This document shows positions 50,209-57,999 of a stretch of DNA of 64,000 bases, piece after piece. This stretch comes from Amycolatopsis vastitatis. GTDB lineage: Bacteria > Actinomycetota > Actinomycetes > Mycobacteriales > Pseudonocardiaceae. The notes under the pieces are model-generated. The model made no database searches. It saw only the letters and a program-made list of their open reading frames with translations, and had not been told where the DNA came from. Numbering within the stretch: the stretch's first letter is position 1; every line of letters begins with the position of its first letter. Location: positions 186,001 to 250,000 of the forward strand of contig NZ_NMUL01000021.1 of assembly GCF_002234595.1 (NCBI RefSeq), read 5' to 3'. The position numbers and the translations under genes are program-made.

Positions 50209-50261
50209 GTTTCCTCCGCGGTGGCTGTCAGTTCGCGATCAGTCAACCGAGACTGCTACGC

Positions 50262-50281
50262 TAAGTCAAGCGACTGATTTA
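50262..50281. promoter_or_regulatory. Operator-like site between P450 and exporter genes
   Basis: TAAGTCAAG followed by CG and ACTGATTTA. The left nine bases equal a half-site of the perfect palindrome at 59919-59938, and the right half matches it at six of nine positions. It lies 54 bp from the P450 start and 27 bp from the exporter start. A shared TetR regulator is possible. Confidence 0.45.
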
Positions 50282-50307
50282 AATGCCATTCCGACGGAGG
50301 CCCGCTC

Positions 50308-51762
50308 GTGCCCGACTCATCCAGATCCGCCCCGGAGGCGTCGCCGCGCGCGAACGTCGTCGTCGCGGTCCTCGCCCTCGCGGGCATCACCGTCTCGCTG
50401 ATGCAGACGCTGGTCATCCCGCTGATCCCGGCCCTGCCCCGGCTGCTGCACGCCTCCGCCGCCGACGCCACCTGGGCCATCACCGCCACCCTGCTCGCGG
50501 GCGCGGTGGCGACCCCGACCATGGGCCGGCTGGGTGACATGTACGGCAAGCGGCGGATGCTGCTCATCAGCCTCGGCGCACTGGTCGCGGGCTCGGCGAT
50601 CGGCGCGCTTTCCGACAGCCTCGTACCGATGGTCGCCGGGCGCACGCTGCAGGGCCTCGCCGCCGGCGTCATCCCGCTGGGGATCAGCATCATGCGGGAC
50701 GAGTTGCCCGCCGAGCGGCTCGGCTCCGCCACCGCGCTGATGAGCGCGTCACTCGGCGTCGGCGGCGCGCTCGGCCTGCCCGCGGCCGCCCTGCTGGCCG
50801 AAAACACCGACTGGCACGTGCTCTTCTGGACCGCGGCCGGGCTCGGCCTGGTCGTGACCGCGCTCGTCGTGGCCCTCGTGCCGGAGTCGCCGGTGCGCAC
50901 CGGCGGCCGCTTCGACGTGCCCGGCGCGGCCGGCCTCTCGATCGCGCTGGTGTGCCTGCTACTGGCGATCTCGAAGGGCGCCGACTGGGGCTGGGGCAGC
51001 CCGGCCACGCTGGGCCTGCTGGTCGGCGCGGTCGTCGTCCTCCTGCTCTGGGGCCGGTGGGAGCTGCGGACCGCGCAGCCGCTCGTGGACCTGCGGACGA
51101 CCGCGCGGCGCCAGGTGCTGCTGACGAACATCGCGTCGGCGGTGTTCGGCTTCGCGATGTTCGCGATGTCGCTGGTCCTGCCACAGCTGCTGCAGCTGCC
51201 GTCGGCCACCGGCTACGGCCTCGGCAAGTCGATGCTGGCGGTGGGCTTGGTGATGGCGCCGTCCGGGCTGGTGATGATGGCGCTCGCGCCGGTGTCCGCG
51301 CGCATCACGGCCACGCGCGGCCCGAAGACGACGCTGATGCTCGGCGCGGTGGTCGTGGCCGCCGGGTACGCCCTCGGCATCGTGCTGATGAGCGCGACCT
51401 GGCACCTCGTGCTGGTCTCGAGCGTCATCGGGGCCGGCATCGGGCTCGCCTACGGCGCCATGCCCGCGCTCGTGATGGGGGCCGTGCCGGTGTCCGAGAC
51501 CGCGGCCGCCAACAGCCTCAACACGCTGATGCGGTCGATCGGCACGTCGGTCTCCAGCGCCACCGCGGGCCTGGTGCTCGCCCGGCTGACGATCGAGTTC
51601 GGGCCGGTGACCCTGCCTTCGCAGAACGGTTTCCGGCTCGTGCTGGGGATGGGCGCGGCCGCGGCCCTCGTCGCGCTGGCCGTCGCCGCCTTCCTGCCGC
51701 GGCGTCCGCCGTCGGCTCCGGCCCCCGCAGCCCCGGAACCAGCCGCCGCGGCGGCGCGCTGA
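50308..51762 (+). CDS. MFS drug exporter, DHA2 (14-TM) type
   Basis: 484 residues from a GTG at 50308 with CGGAGG before it. Fourteen hydrophobic segments, motif A GRLGDMYGKRRMLL after the second segment, and motif C-like GLGVGGALGLPAAALLAE in the fifth. These are proton-driven multidrug or antibiotic exporters. Divergent from the P450 and followed by an SDR after 111 bp, it may export the product of that small pathway or protect from its substrate. The proline/alanine-rich tail is cytoplasmic. Confidence 0.92.
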   Translation: MPDSSRSAPEASPRANVVVAVLALAGITVSLMQTLVIPLIPALPRLLHASAADATWAITATLLAGAVATPTMGRLGDMYGKRRMLLISLGALVAGSAIGALSDSLVPMVAGRTLQGLAAGVIPLGISIMRDELPAERLGSATALMSASLGVGGALGLPAAALLAENTDWHVLFWTAAGLGLVVTALVVALVPESPVRTGGRFDVPGAAGLSIALVCLLLAISKGADWGWGSPATLGLLVGAVVVLLLWGRWELRTAQPLVDLRTTARRQVLLTNIASAVFGFAMFAMSLVLPQLLQLPSATGYGLGKSMLAVGLVMAPSGLVMMALAPVSARITATRGPKTTLMLGAVVVAAGYALGIVLMSATWHLVLVSSVIGAGIGLAYGAMPALVMGAVPVSETAAANSLNTLMRSIGTSVSSATAGLVLARLTIEFGPVTLPSQNGFRLVLGMGAAAALVALAVAAFLPRRPPSAPAPAAPEPAAAAAR

Positions 51763-51800
51763 CCGGCCGCCCGCCGGGCGGTGCGCGCGTGGTGCGCGCC

Positions 51801-51839
51801 CGGTCAGCGCCGGGCGGAAACCTTCGGTCAGCGCCGGGC
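51801..51839 (+). repeat. 15-bp direct repeat before the SDR gene
   Basis: CGGTCAGCGCCGGGC occurs at 51801-51815 and 51825-51839, 24 bp apart, in the leader region of the SDR gene. It could be a pair of activator sites or a small duplication. Confidence 0.5.
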
Positions 51840-51873
51840 CACCACGGCCCGCACCGACCTTCAGGAGCCGGAA

Positions 51874-52635
51874 ATGACGAGCAGGAACGCTTTGGTGACG
51901 GGGGCTTCGCGGGGCATCGGCCGCGCGATCGCCCGGCGGCTCGCCGCGGACGGCGCTGTGGTCGCCGTGCACTGCAGCGGCAACGAGGTCGCGGCCAAGG
52001 AGACCGTCGCCCTGATCGAGGAAGCGGGCGGCCGCGCCTTCACGGTGTGCGCCCGCTTCTGTGAAGCAGGCGCCGTCGACCGGCTGGCCGACGCGGTCGG
52101 CGACGCGTTCGGCGACGGCCTGGACATCCTGGTCAACAACGCCGGCATCAGCTCGCACAGCACGATCGGGCAGCTGACCGAGGAGGAGCTGGACCGGCTG
52201 CTGGAGGTCAACGTCAAGACGCCGACGCTGCTGATCCGCCGTCTGATGCCGGTGCTCAACGAGGGCGGCCGGATCGTCGTCGTCGGCTCGATGGCCACGC
52301 GGATCGCCGTGCAGAGCCAGATCGGTTACACGGTCAGCAAAGCCGCGGTCGAGGCACTCGCGCCGACGCTGGCCAACGAGCTCGGCCACCGCGGGATCAC
52401 GGTCAACACCGTCGCGCCCGGGCCGATCCGGACGGACATGACCGAGCCGATGCTGGCGATTCCGGAGGCGGCGGCCGGCCTCACCGCGATGACCGCGCTG
52501 GGCCGGATCGGCGAGCCCGAAGACGTGGCCGACGTGGTCGGGTTCCTGGCCGGGCCGGACGGCCGCTGGATCACCGGCCGCACGCTGGACGTCTCCGGCG
52601 GCACGTTCCTCGGCCCGATCACGCCTGCTGCCTGA
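51874..52635 (+). CDS. Classical short-chain dehydrogenase/reductase
   Basis: 253 residues from the ATG at 51874 (CAGGAGCCGG before it). Cofactor motif GASRGIG, NNAG, catalytic S...Y-T-V-S-K with tyrosine and lysine intact (IGYTVSKAAVEAL), and the FabG-like end GRTLDVSGGTFLGP. An NADP preference is likely from the arginine after the glycine motif. It follows the exporter after 111 bp on the same strand and may act with the P450. The substrate is unknown. Confidence 0.9.
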   Translation: MTSRNALVTGASRGIGRAIARRLAADGAVVAVHCSGNEVAAKETVALIEEAGGRAFTVCARFCEAGAVDRLADAVGDAFGDGLDILVNNAGISSHSTIGQLTEEELDRLLEVNVKTPTLLIRRLMPVLNEGGRIVVVGSMATRIAVQSQIGYTVSKAAVEALAPTLANELGHRGITVNTVAPGPIRTDMTEPMLAIPEAAAGLTAMTALGRIGEPEDVADVVGFLAGPDGRWITGRTLDVSGGTFLGPITPAA

Positions 52636-52654
52636 CGCGGTCTGGCGGCCCGGG

Positions 52655-52762
52655 TCACCCCCGGGCGGCCAGGCCGTAGAGGTGGATCTCGCCTTCGCCG
52701 TGGTGCGCGGCGACGAACTCGGCCCCCTTGGTGACGAGCCGCGCGATCGCCGTGGCTCGAGG
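52655..52762 (-). pseudogene. C-terminal gene fragment
   Basis: In frame after the methyltransferase stop, the minus strand reads DPRATAIARLVTKGAEFVAAHHGEGEIHLYG and ends with a TGA at 52655. It has the look of a real protein C-terminus but no start or upstream part. It is probably the tail of a gene whose front was lost next to the methyltransferase. The family was not recognised. Confidence 0.35.
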
Positions 52763-52792
52763 GTCCCCAACTTCCCACCGACAACTTTTTCG

Positions 52793-53575
52793 TCACGCCT
52801 TCCGCGCGACGACCGCGAGCGTCGTGTACGGCAGCACGAACCCGCCGCCGAGCCCGTCGATGGCCGCCCCGACGCCGTCGAGCACGGCCGCCAGCGCGTC
52901 CGGGGCCAGCCGGGTCAGGCCACCGGTCGTCGGCAGGAAGTCCAGCCATTCGTCACGGGTGTAGGACCGCTCCCACCCGAACCGCCACCGCTCGGGCTCA
53001 CCGAAGCCACCGGCGTCGCGGATCCCGTCGGCGAACTTCGCGAACATGACGTCGTAGATCTCGGCGGCGCTCCTCGACTCCCCCGCGAACGGCGACCCGG
53101 GCACGAGGCGCCGGAAGGCGTCCGCAAGCGCCTCCGCCACCACGGCCGGCGGCTGGAACACGTGCGCGAACACGGCGAGCAGCCCACCAGGACGGAGCAC
53201 CCCGGCCGCCTTCACCGGACCCGCGACGGGATCGACCCAGTGCCAGGCCTGCCCCGAGACGACCGCGTCGAAGGTCCGCCCGGCGGGTTCCCAGTCCTCG
53301 AAGGTCGCGACCTCGACGTCGATCCCGGCGCCCCGCGCGAAGGCGGCCATCCGCACATCAGGATCGACGCCGAGCACCCGGCACCCCGCCTCCCGGAACT
53401 GCCGCGCTTCGATACCGGTACCGCACCCGACGTCGAGGAAGCCGGAACCGGGACTCTCGGCGACGATCCGGTTCACCAGTTCGGGTGGATAACCTGGGCG
53501 GGCACGGTCGTAGCGTCCGGGATCGACACCGAACGATTCGGCCATCCGGCGGGCCTCATGGGGTTGAGTGGGCAT
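52793..53575 (-). CDS. Class I SAM-dependent methyltransferase
   Basis: 260 residues. SAM motif I FLDVGCGTGIEARQF near residue 45, motif II VLGVDPDVRM and the post-I acid, then AVVSGQAWHWVDP, typical of the Methyltransf_11 group. Its ATG (53573-53575) lies inside the left palindrome of a four-half-site operator shared with the divergent TetR gene, so it is probably made only when that repressor is released. The substrate is unknown. Confidence 0.88.
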   Translation of the reverse strand: MPTQPHEARRMAESFGVDPGRYDRARPGYPPELVNRIVAESPGSGFLDVGCGTGIEARQFREAGCRVLGVDPDVRMAAFARGAGIDVEVATFEDWEPAGRTFDAVVSGQAWHWVDPVAGPVKAAGVLRPGGLLAVFAHVFQPPAVVAEALADAFRRLVPGSPFAGESRSAAEIYDVMFAKFADGIRDAGGFGEPERWRFGWERSYTRDEWLDFLPTTGGLTRLAPDALAAVLDGVGAAIDGLGGGFVLPYTTLAVVARKA

Positions 53576-53604
53576 GCGCCCACTTTAGTGGGCACTCGCC
53601 CACT
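53567..53604. promoter_or_regulatory. Tandem palindromic operators with four half-sites
   Basis: AGTGGGC-ATGC-GCCCACT (53567-53584), TT, then AGTGGGC-ACTC-GCCCACT (53587-53604). All four 7-bp half-sites are perfect and centres are 20 bp apart. The methyltransferase start codon is within the first copy; the TetR start is 49 bp beyond the second. Confidence 0.88.
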
Positions 53605-53652
53605 CGGGCAACCGCGTGGGCGTTCGCCACGGGCGTAACGGAGAATGGGGGC

Positions 53653-54252
53653 ATGCCGACCGGGGTCCACCTGCGCGACGTGCGCAAGCAGCTGTTCGAC
53701 GCGGCCGCGCGGGTCCTGCTACGCGACGGCCCGAACGCGCTGACGAGCCGGGCGGTCACGGCCGAAGCCGACGTCGCGAAGGGCGTGCTGCACCGCCATT
53801 TCACGGACTTCGACGCATTCCTGGCCGAGCTGGTGACCGACCGCATCACCCGGCTGGCGGACCAAGCGGCACTCCTCCAGGCCTCGGCCGGAACCCGGAC
53901 GGTCGCCGAGAACCTCGTCGACGCGCTGACGGAGGTGTTCAACCCGCTGTCGCTGGCACTGACGAGCCTGGTGTTTTCCCGCGACGAACTACGCAACCGC
54001 CTACGCCGAACAGGTGACGGCCTCCCCCTTCTGGTGGAAGCCCGGGAGATGCTCGCGGGCTACTTGGCGGCCGAGCGCGAACAGGGCCGCATCGCGGTCG
54101 ACGCGGACGTGGATTCCCTGGCGCTCTCCCTGATCGGAGCCGGGCACCTCCTGTTCGCGGGCCGCCGCCGGGGCACCCTCCCCGAGGACACCGAGCTGGC
54201 CGGTCTGGTGGACACGATCATCGCGGACGTCATCCAGCGCAGGCTGCTGTGA
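53653..54252 (+). CDS. TetR-family regulator
   Basis: 199 residues from the ATG at 53653. Helix-turn-helix at residues 10-52 (LFDAAARVLLRDGPNALTSRAVTAEADVAKGVLHRHFTDFDAFL). The rest is helical without a recognised ligand family. It is divergent from the methyltransferase gene, with the double operator between them. Longer in-frame starts upstream would run through the operators and are rejected. Confidence 0.87.
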   Translation: MPTGVHLRDVRKQLFDAAARVLLRDGPNALTSRAVTAEADVAKGVLHRHFTDFDAFLAELVTDRITRLADQAALLQASAGTRTVAENLVDALTEVFNPLSLALTSLVFSRDELRNRLRRTGDGLPLLVEAREMLAGYLAAEREQGRIAVDADVDSLALSLIGAGHLLFAGRRRGTLPEDTELAGLVDTIIADVIQRRLL

Positions 54253-54310
54253 GAGTCCGAAGTGGACGGACCCGCATCGCCGACTCGAACTGCCTGAAAA
54301 GCTTGGAATA

Positions 54311-54753
54311 TCAGCTGAGTGCTTGAATCTCGGTCGCCGGCCTTTCCTGGCCGGCGGCCCACGACGCCAAGAGGGCAAGACCGTCCGCGGCCGCCGTGCC
54401 GGCGGCCGCGGTGTAGACGTTCAGGAGCAGGCGGGTCGCCGGCGGCGTCGACCGCCGGGCGCCCTGGACTGCCGCGCGAGGTGGAACAGGTGATCGCGCT
54501 CGGCCTCGTCGAGTTGCAAGGCAACGGCCAACGCGTCGAGCACCCCGTCGGAGGCGCCGGCGAGGCTGCCGCGCTCCATCCGCACGTAGTAGTCGACCGA
54601 TACCCCGGCCAGCAGAGCCACCTCTTCGCGGCGCAGACCTTTGACCCGGCGGTTGCCGCCGTGGGCGGGCAGTCCGGCCCGCTCGGGCGCGATCCGCGCG
54701 CGACGGGAGCTCAGGAATTCCTTGATCTCAGTGCGCAGATCGATCTTGGTCAC
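54311..54753 (-). pseudogene. XRE/MmyB-type regulator with internal deletion
   Basis: The N-terminal part (GTG at 54753) is an intact XRE helix-turn-helix: RTEIKEFLSSRRARIAPERAG, then RRVKGLRREEVALLAGVSVDYYVRMERG, reading to a stop after about 110 residues. In the next register the DNA continues LLLNVYTAAAGTAAADGLALLASWAAG and stops at 54311; this is the typical end of MmyB-domain regulators. Full proteins of this family have about 280 residues, so roughly 130-150 central residues (the MmyB ligand domain) are missing and the frame is shifted. A short DNA-binding protein could still be made. Confidence 0.75.
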
Positions 54754-55145
54754 CCCTTCCCAATGCCCTGGGTGCCACCAGTGACAAGTGCGTATTTCCC
54801 CCTCAGATCGAAAAGATCCGAGTGACTGGTGAATGGGTTGTTGGCCATGAGTCTCCATCGTTTTGTCACGAAGATGTGCTGACGACCAACCCAGGTTGAC
54901 AGGCGTCCCGGACGTCCGGGAGACCCTGCTGATCAAGGTACTGCGAGACCCCCTTAACACGGATCAGCTCCTGTTCCGCGCGGCACTCACCGTCGCGGAC
55001 GGCTATCTCAGCTATACGGAGCGTGCCAAGGCGCCGCAGTACGGGCAGCGAGCACAACCACCCAACGCAACCACGCGTGGGGGTCCGGGGGCTTGCCCCC
55101 GGCGGGGGTGTGGGGGCTCGGCCCCCACAGGACACAGAACGAGAG
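54754..55145. other. 392-bp gap without a gene
   Basis: The left part is the upstream region of the XRE pseudogene and carries CACCAGT (54776-54782) and ACTGGTG (54825-54831), an inverted repeat that may be its former operator. The middle has no start with a credible ribosome site. The right part holds the double hairpin element at 55085-55129. No integrase or attachment repeat was found next to the tRNA genes. Confidence 0.5.
55085..55129. repeat. Double GC hairpin element
   Basis: Two adjacent hairpins: CCGGGGGC-TT-GCCCCCGG (55085-55102) and TGTGGGGGC-TCG-GCCCCCACA (55109-55129). Paired G-run hairpins of this kind recur between genes in actinomycete genomes and may act as terminators or be a dispersed repeat; only one copy is in this window. 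Confidence 0.5.
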
Positions 55146-55178
55146 AGCCCCTGTTCGCGCGTTCCGCGAACAGGGGCT
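55146..55178 (-). terminator. Terminator of the tRNA-Val transcript
   Basis: Perfect 14-bp arms beginning AGCCCCTGTTCGCG with a 5-nt loop, 13 bases past the 3' end of tRNA-Val(CAC). Confidence 0.75.
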
Positions 55179-55191
55179 ACCCCGAATCGAG

Positions 55192-55263
55192 TGGGCGATA
55201 CTGGGATCGAACCAGTGACCTCTTCGGTGTGAACGAAGCGCTCTCCCCCTGAGCTAATCGCCC
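55192..55263 (-). tRNA. tRNA-Val (anticodon CAC)
   Basis: A 72-nt cloverleaf on the minus strand: acceptor GGGCGAT pairs with ATCGCCC, the D arm contains TTAGCTCAGGGGGAGAGC, the anticodon stem CTTCG/CGAAG encloses loop TTCACAC (anticodon CAC, reading GUG), and the T arm has GGTTCGATCC. Discriminator base A. The CCA end is not encoded. It is downstream partner of the second tRNA-Val gene. Confidence 0.95.
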
Positions 55264-55302
55264 GTCGTACGAACTTCCACGAGGTCCGAGGGGGCGGACT
55301 CG

Positions 55303-55377
55303 TGGTGCGCGATACTGGGATTGAACCAGTGACCTCTTCCGTGTCAGGGAAGCGCTCTCCCGCTGAGCTAATCGCGC
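55303..55377 (-). tRNA. tRNA-Val (anticodon GAC), CCA encoded
   Basis: Acceptor GCGCGAT pairs with ATCGCGC, anticodon stem CTTCC/GGAAG with loop CTGACAC (anticodon GAC, reading GUC and GUU), T arm GGTTCAATCC. Discriminator A followed by encoded CCA at 55303-55305. It is transcribed before the CAC tRNA, 39 bp away. Confidence 0.95.
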
Positions 55378-55587
55378 GCTGCGGAACTTCGTACTGGCGG
55401 AAAGCATATCGGACGCCCGGAGGGCCCGTGCAGGGGGTCCGGTGTCTCCGCCGCCTGCGAAAACGTCGTGACACGAACGTGCGGAAACGGGCAGACTGCG
55501 GAGGACATCCGCCTTCACCCCCGACCGTCGCCGGCGCCGAAGGCGGCCACCCCGCCGGCGCGGCCGACCAGGAGAGCTTCCGCCTCG

Positions 55588-57033
55588 ATGACCGAAACCG
55601 TGTCCACCTCTTCCGCCGACGTGCACCGCCCCCCGGCGCGCTCGGGACTCCTCATCGGGGTTCTCGTGCTCTCCGCGTTCGTGATGATCCTCAACGAGAC
55701 GATCCTCAGTGTCGCGCTGCGTGAGCTGACCGTCGACCTCCGTGTCCCGACCACGACGGTGCAGTGGCTGACCAGCGGGTTCCTGCTGACCATGGCCGTC
55801 GTCATTCCCACGACCGGGTTCCTGCTGGAGCGGTTCTCGCCGCGGCAGGTGTTCCTCTTCTCGCTGTCGGCGTTCAGCCTCGGCACGCTCTTGTGCGCGC
55901 TCGCGCCCGGGTTCGGGATGCTGATGGCCGGGCGCGTGGTGCAGGCGTGCGGCACGGCGGTGATGCTGCCGCTGCTGATGACGACGGTGATGCGGCTGGT
56001 GCCGCCGGAGCGGCGGGGCGCGACGATGGGCACGATCACCATCGTCATCGCGGTCGCGCCGGCGATCGGGCCGACCATCGGCGGCGCGGTGCTGTCGCTC
56101 GGCTGGCGCTGGATGTTCTGGATCGTGCTGCCGCTGGCGGTCGCCGCGCTGGTGGCCGGGGGGCTGCTGCTGCGCATCGACAGCGAACGCCGTCAGGTGC
56201 CGCTGGACGTGCCGTCGGTGCTGCTGTCCGCGATCGGGTTCGGCGGTGTGCTGTACGGCCTGTCGTCGACCGGTGAGCCGGCCGGTGCCGAGCCGCCGGT
56301 GCCGCCGTGGGTGTCGATCGTCGTCGGTGTCGTCGCGCTGGCCGTTTTCGTCTGGCGTCAGCTGCGGCTGCAGCGCCGGGAGCGCGCCCTGCTCGACCTG
56401 CGGCCGTTCACGTACCGCAGTTTCGTGGTCGCGCTGGTGCTGACCGCGCTGCTGTTCGTGTGCCTGATCGGCGGGGCGGCGATCCTGCTGCCGCTGTACC
56501 TGCAGACGGTGCTGCACACCAGCACGTTCGTCAGCGGCCTGGCCGTGCTGCCGGGCGGGCTGGTGCTGGGCCTGCTGGGCCGCCCGGTCGGCGCGTTGTT
56601 CGACAAGGTCGGCGCGCGGCCGCTCGTCATTCCCGGGGCGGCGGCGATGGCCGCTTCGCTGTGGCTGTTCACCGTGCTGGGGCCGACGTCGCCGCTGATC
56701 GCGGTGATCGGGATCCACGTGCTGCTGATGGCCGGGCTCGGGCTGATGATGACGCCGTTGTTCACCGAGTCGCTCGGCGCGCTGCCCGATCACCTTTACC
56801 CGCACGGCAGTGCGATCCTCTCGACACTGCAGCAGGTGGCCGGGGCGCTCGGGACCGCGGTGTTCATCAGCGTGGCGACGCTCGGCAGCCACGACACCAC
56901 GGCGGGCACCCCGGACGGTTCGGGGTTGCGGGCCGCTTTCGTGGTCGCCGGGGTCTTCGGCTTGCTCGCCTTCGCCGGCACCTGGCTGATCCGCCGGCGT
57001 ACTCCGGCTGAAGCGTCCACTTCGGACAGCTGA
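55588..57033 (+). CDS. MFS multidrug exporter, DHA2 (14-TM) type
   Basis: 481 residues from the ATG at 55588. Fourteen membrane segments; N-terminal VMILNETILSVALREL, motif A-like FLLERFSPRQVFLFS, and the motif C signature VAPAIGPTIGGAVLSLGWRWMFW. It resembles EmrB/lincomycin-resistance type proton-coupled exporters. It stands alone between the divergently oriented tRNA genes and a convergent TetR gene; a 15-bp terminator follows. The relation to the TetR at 57305 is not clear, as they do not share a promoter. Confidence 0.92.
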   Translation: MTETVSTSSADVHRPPARSGLLIGVLVLSAFVMILNETILSVALRELTVDLRVPTTTVQWLTSGFLLTMAVVIPTTGFLLERFSPRQVFLFSLSAFSLGTLLCALAPGFGMLMAGRVVQACGTAVMLPLLMTTVMRLVPPERRGATMGTITIVIAVAPAIGPTIGGAVLSLGWRWMFWIVLPLAVAALVAGGLLLRIDSERRQVPLDVPSVLLSAIGFGGVLYGLSSTGEPAGAEPPVPPWVSIVVGVVALAVFVWRQLRLQRRERALLDLRPFTYRSFVVALVLTALLFVCLIGGAAILLPLYLQTVLHTSTFVSGLAVLPGGLVLGLLGRPVGALFDKVGARPLVIPGAAAMAASLWLFTVLGPTSPLIAVIGIHVLLMAGLGLMMTPLFTESLGALPDHLYPHGSAILSTLQQVAGALGTAVFISVATLGSHDTTAGTPDGSGLRAAFVVAGVFGLLAFAGTWLIRRRTPAEASTSDS

Positions 57034-57040
57034 GGTAAAG

Positions 57041-57092
57041 TCCCGCTTCCGCTCGGCGAAGGCTGGGGGGAGACCTGCGAGCGGAAGCGGGA
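57041..57092 (+). terminator. Terminator after the DHA2 exporter
   Basis: Perfect 15-bp arms TCCCGCTTCCGCTCG (57041-57055) and its complement at 57078-57092, enclosing 22 nt, starting 8 bases after the stop. Confidence 0.75.
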
Positions 57093-57213
57093 GTTCAGGG
57101 TCGGTACGGGGGTCGCCTCGCGGCGAAAGGCACAACACGGCTCCAGCATGATCGGTATTCCGTGAAGGCAAGGGGTGAGGCCCGGGGACACCGCCGTACC
57201 GACACCCTCTACA

Positions 57214-57254
57214 ACGTCCCGCGCGCGTCGGTGTTCCCCCACCGCGCGGGACGT
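57214..57254 (-). terminator. Probable terminator after the TetR gene
   Basis: ACGTCCCGCGCG (57214-57225) and CGCGCGGGACGT (57243-57254), perfect 12-bp arms with a 17-nt loop, 50 bp past the TetR stop. A second long-range pair in the same convergent gap, GTCGGTACGG (57100-57109) and CCGTACCGAC (57194-57203), remains unexplained. Confidence 0.6.
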
Positions 57255-57304
57255 GACGCGGCTCATGCCGCGCCCGGCTCACCATCCACAAGGGACAGTG
57301 CTGG

Positions 57305-57946
57305 TCAGGACGCGGGCGTCACCGGGGCCAGCAGCAACCCCGTGATCGCGTCGATCAGGCCGGTACCCGCGTCGTCCCAGCTGGCCCGGGGTGTCGCCGT
57401 GCCCTCCGCCAGCGCGCGCTCGCGCTCGGCCGTCATGTGGATCATCAGCTGGCGCGCCATGTCGCCCCGCTCGGCCCGGACTTCCGCCGGCAGGCCGTCC
57501 AGGCACCGGTTCAGCCCTTCGACCGCGCGCGCGAGCGTCGGCGACGACAGCGACTCCTCGACGACGATCGGCCGCAGCGCCGGGTCGGTCATGACCTGGG
57601 CGCTGAACCGCGCGAACCAGGTCGGCGCGCCCAGCTCCCGCAGGTAGCTCGTGGACGGACGGACGAGGCAGGCCACCCAGTCGCGCAGGTCGCCGTCGCC
57701 GTCGACCGCCTCGACGAGCTCGGCCCGCAGCCGTTCGATCCGTCCGAAGTGCTTGCGGGCGATCGCGCGGACCAGATCGACCTTGGTGCCGAAGTGGTAG
57801 TTGACCGCGGCGTTGTTGCCCTGCCCGGCCGCCTCGCTGATGTGCCGGTTGGACACCGCGTGCACCCCGTGCTCGGCGAACAGCCGCTCCGCCGTGACCA
57901 GGATGCTCTCCCGCGTGGCGCTCGCGCGGTCCGTCTTGACGTTCAT
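57305..57946 (-). CDS. TetR-family regulator
   Basis: 213 residues from the ATG at 57946. Helix-turn-helix at 12-58 (ILVTAERLFAEHGVHAVSNRHISEAAGQGNNAAVNYHFGTKVDLV); this AVNYHFG form is typical of regulators of lipid or steroid-like catabolism, though the ligand cannot be read. It follows the hydrolase gene after 53 bp on the same strand and likely controls the SDR/hydrolase unit through the palindrome at 59919. Confidence 0.88.
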   Translation of the reverse strand: MNVKTDRASATRESILVTAERLFAEHGVHAVSNRHISEAAGQGNNAAVNYHFGTKVDLVRAIARKHFGRIERLRAELVEAVDGDGDLRDWVACLVRPSTSYLRELGAPTWFARFSAQVMTDPALRPIVVEESLSSPTLARAVEGLNRCLDGLPAEVRAERGDMARQLMIHMTAERERALAEGTATPRASWDDAGTGLIDAITGLLLAPVTPAS

Positions 57947-57999
57947 CAGCCCCACCCGGTCACCCCGACTATCTGCCGGGCCCCACCTTACGGAGCCCG

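Noticed and set aside
45073..52635. Secondary-metabolite gene cluster around the SARP and P450 genes
   Set aside because: No PKS, NRPS, terpene, RiPP or other core gene is present; only tailoring-like and regulatory genes are seen.
55192..55377. tRNA-Val genes as an integration site of a mobile element
   Set aside because: No integrase, excisionase or direct repeat of a tRNA 3' end was found on either side within the window.
57093..57213. Riboswitch between exporter and TetR
   Set aside because: Both flanking genes end here (convergent), so there is no downstream gene to control, and no known aptamer core was recognised.
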